From contig NC_061782.1 of the NCBI RefSeq assembly GCF_022458985.1, positions 15,731,172 through 15,795,171 on the forward strand: 64,000 nucleotides of DNA, written 5' to 3'. The stretch comes from Mugil cephalus (lineage: Eukaryota > Chordata > Actinopteri > Mugiliformes > Mugilidae). Both the position numbers and the translations under genes were made by a program. The notes under the pieces are model-generated. The model was not told where the DNA came from. It saw only the letters and a program-made list of their open reading frames with translations, and did no database searches. The stretch's first letter is position 1, and every line of letters begins with the position of its first letter. Of this stretch, positions 56,835-64,000 are shown in pieces.

Positions 56835-59289
56835 CCCAAATGAAAGAGTAACAGGATTAACAACCATGTCGCTGTGACAGCAGAGAAGAAGGTGGCAGGA
56901 CCCTGGCTAAAGCATAGCCCAGAGTCTCCTGATGATAAAATAAAGTATGAATTAAACATATATATTTTTTAAAAAAAAACGGAAAAAAAAAAAGAAAATG
57001 TTACACCCCCGGAGGCTGGCTGTCACATAATCCCCCTCTGCTCTATTAAGACTCTTTGGTGTTGATAGAGACATCAAAGCCAACCAGTGCAGCGTCAAAT
57101 GAGACAGGCAGGCATTCGCAGGGGCCCGGCTGTAATTGGCTGAGCCGAGAAGGAGGGAGAGACTCGGGTAGATTAATAATGGATGTGGTGTGCTGGGTTG
57201 AGAGAGACCAGAGAGAGATGCCTCAGCTCTCCACAGGCAGACTGAAGAGAAGGAAGAGGCCCAGACTTCACTCGAGTCCACGTCTCTGCTTTTGATTGCA
57301 ACCCCTCTTCACGCACACTAACTCCACATCACAGGATGCACCTGAAATATTAATCTAAATCAATGTATAGCTTCATTTGTATGTTCTGAGCTCTGCCTCC
57401 CCTCAAAGATGTTTGGTTTGTCTGCATCGGCACCTCTTGAGGGATGAGACGGAGATGGAGAAGCAGGCGATTTGGAGGAATGTTTGCTTTGTATGTTTGA
57501 ATATAGATGTACCTCAAATGTGAGGGTTATATATTATACATCAAACTGTGGTACAATGCAATACACCATTTTCAGGATACGACAGGGCTTAATTCTACTA
57601 ATCTTTCTACCTCATGTTAGTCCATTAAGAAAGAAACTTTACACGCAAAATGACTTACGATATTGTAAGATAAAGTCAATGTAAGGCAATATGTTCACGT
57701 TGTGAGACAGCTATGAGGTTAGACTTCAAAGTTATGAGTTATCTTAGGTCTTGTCATACTTGAAGTTTTACAGATTTCCACCCAGGGGTGAAGTGTGCGA
57801 GTTTCATGTTTGTGTCCTTTGAATTTCTGAATGGGGAAAGACCTCAAAATATATATATCATCTAACACATGCCACCGTTATGAACATATTGTCCTGGTAG
57901 CGCCCAAGCTTAGCTAACAAGCTATTACTTCTGCTATTAATTCTTTTACTCTTAGATGCCTTCAGTTAAGTTTGTGTTATCTGTGAACCATCTTTTGGTA
58001 TTCAATATCTCGCAGTCATACCTAATTTATACCACTGCGCTAAACTGACGCAGTTACACCTTATGCAGAACCTGCGCGGACCTCGCTGCGCAGCTGACGT
58101 GCACTTCCCCAGAAATGTAACTTCGCACTGCAGCGATGCAAGAGCTGCAATTGGTCCGATTGGTTGTTGCGTATTTCTACTTTAGTATTTCGAACTGGTT
58201 ATTTTTGATCAATAAAGAATTGGTAAGGTTAACTTTTTTCAGCCGCAATTGTTGAAAGAAAGTAGAAACCAAAATTAACCTGACACAGCGCCATCTAGCG
58301 TTTGGGTGGTGGTGTTACAGAGCGAAACAGACTAAAAGGCACAAATGTCTCACAACGGCTGAGCGTATTGGACGTATTGCATGTTGAATTAATTCACTAT
58401 GTTTTAATTAATTCTAATTGATGTGAAAGCTTGGACGGTGCGTTTCATGCTGCTTCAAATGGGGCCGTGCTAACTGCGTTCGTGCTCTGAGTTTTCCGTG
58501 GTTGTTTGGTGTTTCCTTGTAATTTTAAAATATGTTTGAGGAAAATTGTGACATTTCCATCAGTCCCATCACACGGCCAAATTCTTGCTTTTAAATGTCT
58601 GACTGAAGTTACATGATCGATAACAAATAGATAACTGCGTAGATGCCAACTGTGCCAACTTGTTCTCGCAACTTGAACATCAAGAGCTTGTTCTACACGT
58701 CTGCCACGTTGTAACCACAAGCTCACTGGTTACATTTGGAGACAGAAATAGGTTTCATATGCCATCATAGTGGTCCTAGTGGTCAATGTTGGTATTGCAA
58801 TAAAACATATTGTCATTCCCAAAAATCACTTTCCTTTCACCTCTAAATGTTTTTTTTTTCCATTAGGACTCTTAATTCCATATTTTAGAAAACCTTTATA
58901 TAAGGTATTAAATAAGCAGTAATAATAATGATGATATAGCAATCCAAACTATATGTGTTCATTAGCGAAAAGCCAGAGGCACCCAGTCAAACACACTCTT
59001 CTCTTTAAAGCTTCAAAGCATAACGTCTTCTTAGTCATAGCAGTATTTGAAATTATTTTAGAGATGTCACCTTAGTGTCTGTTGCACTTTAAGGCACTTT
59101 TCAGACTCAGTAGCGACATCCGCTTTATTTTTTAAATATTTTATTGAAACTACACATTCAGGAAGGGGACACGTTACTGTATATGCTCCATATTGGGTCT
59201 TATTTTAGCTTCATACATCTTTTAAAAGTGACCAGATCGTTACAGTTGTTACAACTCAGTAACAACAAGTTTGACTGTGAATCTTTCCG
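56835..59289. other. Non-coding stretch
   Basis: About 2.4 kb without recognisable exons on either strand. The first 450 bp is GC-richer and the rest A/T-rich. Small open frames are not supported by any family. Confidence 0.5.
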
Positions 59290-59360
59290 TTCAGAATGTC
59301 ATAATATTGATTCACCATGGCCTAAATGGCCATGGTGAATCAATATTATGACATTCTGAA
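59290..59360. repeat. 33-bp perfect palindrome
   Basis: The arms at 59290-59322 and 59328-59360 are exactly complementary over 33 bp around a 5-nt loop (TAAAT). The region lies just upstream of the TIR element at 59389. It contains no coding frame. Confidence 0.9.
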
Positions 59361-59388
59361 TTCTGTTCCATAACTCATATTCATACAC

Positions 59389-59895
59389 CGATCAGGTGTA
59401 ACATTATGACCACTGTGTAGGTCTCCCTTGCGTCTCCAAAACAAAACAGACTCGTCAGAGAATGGACATGGGCCTTCTGAGGGTGTCCCATGGAGGGTGT
59501 CCCGTGGTGTCTGGCAACAGAACATTGTTAGCGGCGGGGTTTGGGTTGATGGGAGGGGGCCACTGTGGGTCTCGTTCCAGTGCGTCCCACAGATTCATGC
59601 TCAGTTTGAGATCTAGTGAATTTGGAGGTTGGGTCAACACCATGTGCAGTTTTTCATGTTTTTTGAGTTGTTCCTGTCAGGCTGCATCCTGCTGGGGTTG
59701 GCTGCTTCCATCAAGGAGTGTCATTGCTATGGGGTGGGGGGCCTGGTCTGGTCTAAGTCTGTGGTACATGTTAAAGTAACATCCACATGAATGTCGGGTC
59801 CAATCATTTGTCAGCAGAACATTGCATTGACACAAGATGGTCAGTGTTACTCATTTCTACTGTCAGTGGTTTTAATGTTGTGACTGATTGGTGTG
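59389..59895. mobile_element. Non-autonomous TIR element, copy 2
   Basis: It starts CGATCAGGTGTAACATTATG and ends with the inverted GTTTTAATGTTGTGACTGAT. It shares ATCTAGTGAATTTGGAGG, CTATGGGGTGGGGG and GCAGAACATTGCATTG-type blocks with 24741-25110. At about 500 bp it is longer than copy 1, having an extra internal part. It has no transposase. Confidence 0.65.
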
Positions 59896-60262
59896 TCTTT
59901 TTCCTGGTATGCTTGGACTTCCAGGCCCTATGCATTAAACTACAGTGAAAAGCAAAAAAAGAGATGACACCAAAAATACTGAGATTTAAGGATAGTATTA
60001 TGGCCACATGAGGGGGTGGGGAGTATGTATGTGTGGGGGTCAGTCTGGCCTACAAAGAGAAGATAAGCCCAAGCTGGTAACCCCATTTCCCTTCCATCTG
60101 TTGGTAGCAGTTGTAGATCATGGCTGTACTCACCAGGACCTGGCAACCCATCCCCCCAAGCCCCCTCTCTCTCTTTCTCTCTCTCTGGCTGACTGCACAG
60201 CTGTGTTGCGTTTGGATTAGGCCAAGAATAAAACAGGAAGTAGAAATTAAACAAAAGCTTAA

Positions 60263-60330
60263 ACACACACACACACACATACACACACACAGAGAGAGAA
60301 AGAAACACACACTCTCTCACACACACAGGC
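60263..60330 (+). repeat. AC/AG-rich microsatellite
   Basis: Runs of AC dinucleotides, with a short AG run and further AC runs, produce open frames on both strands that are artefacts of composition. Confidence 0.85.
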
Positions 60331-61123
60331 ACCGTAAGTTACCAAAGACTCAGCAGCACAAGTGACAGCCTGTGGAAAAAGTGCGCGCGCACACACCCAC
60401 ACGTGTAGACTATCACGCTCACAAATACACACACTGTGCATACGCATCCACTGCACTGCACGAACAAAGTCTCCCTCCAACCAGCGCGAGCCCAGGCAGG
60501 ACCACAGGCGTGTCATTTCTCTGTGCCCACACTCGTGCTCACACATATGGTCTTCTCACATGTTCGCTGCCCTCCCTCCTCTTCATGGAGGTCAGGTGTG
60601 GCAACCGACGTGAAAAAAAAAAAAAAAAAACTCGCCAGTGTAATGATACTAATATGCAAGTGTTTTGTTTAAGAGCACACATTGGGTTGCAAGTGAATGA
60701 GATCAAAACACAAGTTGCTCTGATTACTTATGCATTCTGTCAGATTTTTTTTTTTTTTTTGAGAGGCGGGTATTAATCCGCTACATTAAATCCCATCCAG
60801 CTTTTCTTCGGAGATAAAGACAAATATTTAAACAACTGCTGCTTTTATCAGCATATCAATCAATACATTCATCTAATTTTAATGCAAGAATCTTGACGAA
60901 TACCTCTTGGTCATGAAAGTACACCATAAATCTGAGAATATACTTCAGCTCTGTCATATTAAATCAGCTCTTCTCTGCTGTGTGAACTTTGTGCATATTT
61001 GCTGCGCTGTTTTTCTTCTTGTGCGAATGCAGCCGATATATAGGACATACACAGGAACTATGAGTGAATGAGGAAGTGGAATTGGGAAGAAGGCGGGTGA
61101 GAAGAAACTCAGTTAATACATAC

Positions 61124-61149
61124 AGTGTGTGTGTGTGTGTGTGTGTGTG
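61124..61149 (+). repeat. GT dinucleotide microsatellite
   Basis: About thirteen GT units in otherwise non-coding DNA. Confidence 0.85.
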
Positions 61150-63880
61150 AAGCAGCTCAGGGTTGATTCAGTTGCGTTTGAAGTGCTTCTCATCATGAGT
61201 TGGACCGAATGTTAATGAATATACGGTAAATGTTTTCTCGTGTTATTTTTTACTGTCAAGACCTGAGTCACCTAATGAGTCACACGAGCTCTGTTTTTGT
61301 GGGAGGTTATTTTTTCTTATTTTTATTTGTTATTTTTTTTGTTGTTGACATGGATATACCAGCATGCCTCGTCAGTCTGTGTGTGTTTATGTGCATCTTC
61401 GCGAATAGGAGAAGCACATGGAAACACTTACTGTATTGCTGTCGCCACTGAGCCCTCCCCTTCCTCAACACACACACACACGAGTACTTACTCTTTCTGT
61501 GTGATCAATGAAGAGTACATGTGTCCATTGTACTGAATAATAGTCCGCATGCCCAGCCAGAGGCAAAAAAACATAGAGAGAGGCGTATCGGCTTTACTAT
61601 AAGGGTATACATATGTACATTGCTACAACAGGAACTTGCATTGTGTTAGTGGAAAGTGCTCCTGCTGCAGGGCATGTATGTATAGCTGTGTGAATATGTG
61701 TGCATGTGAAAAATGCACGTTCCCCTGCCATCCTTTTATCAGGCTTCACTCTGACAGGCTCTGTTCTCTACCTGACTTTTACCCTGAAAATCTTAGAGCG
61801 GGCGTAATCCTTCCCCCGAGCCTCCTCACCCTCATCCTCCTCTTCCTCCTCACTTTCTTCCCTCCCTCCATCTAGTGCCATCAGGAGGGTAATATGAGGC
61901 ATATGGCTGCTGATGACAGTCTCTAATCCTCGCGTTGATAACTGATAGTTACCCGCGCGCTCCTCATCCCCGTCTCATCCGTATGTACCAAGAACAAGGC
62001 GGGGAGACGCAAGTGTCTGCGCTGATACTCTTTGCTCAGCCCCGGCGTCGCTCCACTCTGTGTCTCCCCCAGCTGAGAGTCATTATCTGAAATGGCTGAT
62101 GTGAGAAAGGGCTGATGGACAAGGCCGATATTAGTGTTTGTGCGGCAGAATGAAAGTTGAAAATGGTGCCGGAGACTTTCTGGAGAGTTCCAGAGAAGAG
62201 AAACTGCTTGTGAGTGAGATGCATTGAAGAGCAGCTAATACTGAGAGCTTGCGGAGAATGTAGGATGCCTGACGGTTCTGTTTATTTCCTTTTGAAATAG
62301 TTCAGTTTTATTTCCCACCAACTAATTAACTCTCAACTGATCACCTTCAGCCTGTGATACATCTAAAAACCATTCCACAGATTTAAAGGTATGGACTAGT
62401 ACATCTATAGAGATACTGACATGTAGTTCAGGTGTCAAATAAACAAAGCTGCTGTAGTGGCTATTGTTGAAAATAATAATAATAAAAATGTGATCTTTAT
62501 TTACGAACAATACATGAATATGGAATAACTGTCTGTGATGTCAAGCACAGGTTTCCTGAAAAGAATTTGAAGCTCAGTGTGGTGACCATGCACGTCGCCA
62601 TCTTGGATTTGCCTGACCCCTGCTGATCTCCAGACTAAGAGGTGCAGCATTGTGGAGCTGAGGTGAGCTGACAGCTAGCAACCAGAGGAGGTAATTGCCT
62701 TTGCGCTTAGTTATACATAATTTTTAAACGGATGTTTAGGAAATTCACTCCCTTAAAAAGATATCATGAAGAGACCAAAGTGACCAAAATTGCGTTTTGC
62801 TTTTAAGTTGTTCATTGTAACTTGGTCGTCTGCAGAGACTGACTTGAATTTTATCATCATCAGATCTGTGTGGACAAATGTGAAGCCTGTAACCTTCATC
62901 GAACTAAACAAAAATGTAACTAATGTTTAATTTTTCCACGTGTCAAATTTACTGCCTTGTTTGAGATTTAACTTATCCTATTTTAACTTAAATTCCTCTG
63001 TCTTCTTCTGTAATAGGCAAATGTCCAGTGTCTAAGAAGGAGCAAATGACTAAGCAAGACACTGAGCAGTGTCTTGTTGTTACGCAAGAGTGTTGTGAGT
63101 GTGCGCTGGTAGACCATAATCTGGCCATCTTGCAGTTTGACTGCACTTTAAGTAAGACTTAGACTTAGACTTAGCTCGTATAGTATGTCTGCTTATTGTT
63201 GCACTTGTTTGATGCTAGGCTGTGTCTGCAAACGTTTTGCTAGTTTTTAACGTGAAGTCAACTTGGCTCATTTTGACACGTGTTTGTTCACTAACTAGAC
63301 ATCTCCTGTAGACTAGGATAACACACATGGACATGAGCACTGCTAAGAAATACTCTTGCGTCACTTGTTCTCCGGTGGATGATTTAATACAGGTCATATA
63401 CAGAACAGAAGAGTGATGCATGCTCACTCCTGAACTTTCAACCACATATGACAACTGAACATCACCAGTTTGCTGTTTCATGCAGTTGAAAAGGAGTAAG
63501 CATAAAATTAGCGAAATGATTCAGTAATGCCAGTTACAGCTCCATGTCTGTCTAGAGTTTCCTATTAATCACCACAGTCAGTGGTCATTCAAAGACTGTA
63601 GCTGCAAAACCATCTGAGCAGTGAAATGAGCAATCAGGGTTTCATTGTCAGCAAGTTAAAAAAGAAAAGAAAAAAAAAGAGTGTGACGGTAGAGTACAGC
63701 CTTTAGTTTACCATGATATGATCTTAAAAAGGGGAACTAATGGACTAATCTTTTTTTTTTTTCCTAATAATACACATGACATGCTTTGGGGGGTTCAGTT
63801 CTGCATTTTACGTGCTTTCTTAAAGTTTATTTCAGGTAGTCAGATGACAAAATTTATAGCTCTCTCATGTCTATATATAA
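61150..63880. other. Non-coding stretch at the right of the window
   Basis: No exon of RNLS or any other gene is recognised. One perfect 10-bp inverted repeat, CAAGACACTG/CAGTGTCTTG, lies near 63056-63077, and ACTTAG occurs in tandem near 63160-63175. Confidence 0.5.
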
Positions 63881-63883
63881 CAG

Positions 63884-64000
63884 TCAGGCATAGCACTATG
63901 ACCACCAAACCAACTAACATTGTGTAGGTCTCCCTTGGGCCTCCTAAACAGTTGCGACTCATCAGGTAATGGACGCAGGTCTTCTGAGGGTGTCCTGTGG
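63884..64000. mobile_element. Non-autonomous TIR element, copy 3 (cut by window edge)
   Basis: It begins TCAGGCATAGCACTATGACC and continues with GTGTAGGTCTCCCTTG and TTCTGAGGGTGTCC as in copy 2. The remainder lies outside the window. Confidence 0.65.

Noticed and set aside
60259-60776. Overlapping His/Thr/Cys/Val-rich frames
   Set aside because: They arise from AC/GT microsatellite sequence and occur on both strands.

Overview
This 64 kb window is nuclear DNA from a ray-finned (teleost) fish. It holds multi-exon genes with GT-AG introns, CpG-rich gene starts, poly(A) signals, Tc1-type transposon debris and a common fish interspersed repeat. The encoded proteins closely match vertebrate SGMS1, MINPP1, PAPSS2 and PTEN. 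All exon boundaries were read by hand from splice signals, reading-frame phase and remembered human protein and exon structures; no alignment was run.

Layout. (1) 0-17 kb, minus strand: sgms1 (sphingomyelin synthase 1). Its five coding exons lie at 469-4260. Above them are about 12 kb of non-coding DNA with two CpG-rich candidate first exons or promoters, near 5.2-5.7 kb and 16.7-16.9 kb. (2) 18.8-31.3 kb, plus strand: two tandem five-exon minpp1 copies (multiple inositol polyphosphate phosphatase). The second carries a dead Tc1-like transposon in intron 3. (3) 32.3-43.2 kb, plus strand: papss2 (bifunctional PAPS synthase), twelve coding exons, with a MITE-like element in intron 4. (4) 43.3-45.3 kb: a gap with no recognised gene. 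(5) 45.3-55.9 kb, plus strand: pten, nine exons. Exon 8 is about 200 nt longer than the human exon because of in-frame tandem repeats in the disordered C2-domain loop. (6) 55.9-64 kb: non-coding DNA with structured hairpins, a 33-bp perfect palindrome, microsatellites and two copies of a TIR-bearing element.

Function. These genes do not form a pathway unit, although three act on phospholipid or inositol-phosphate metabolism. SGMS1 makes sphingomyelin and diacylglycerol. MINPP1 dephosphorylates inositol polyphosphates and PTEN dephosphorylates PIP3. PAPSS2 makes the sulfate donor PAPS. The order minpp1-papss2-pten matches human 10q23, but ATAD1 is missing from between papss2 and pten.

Most notable signals: a ten-unit tetrapeptide repeat inside PTEN; patchy near-identity between the minpp1 copies together with an HAE-to-HAD change in one of them; an in-frame stop that rules out a PTEN-Long-type extension on the unspliced leader; and several long hairpins.
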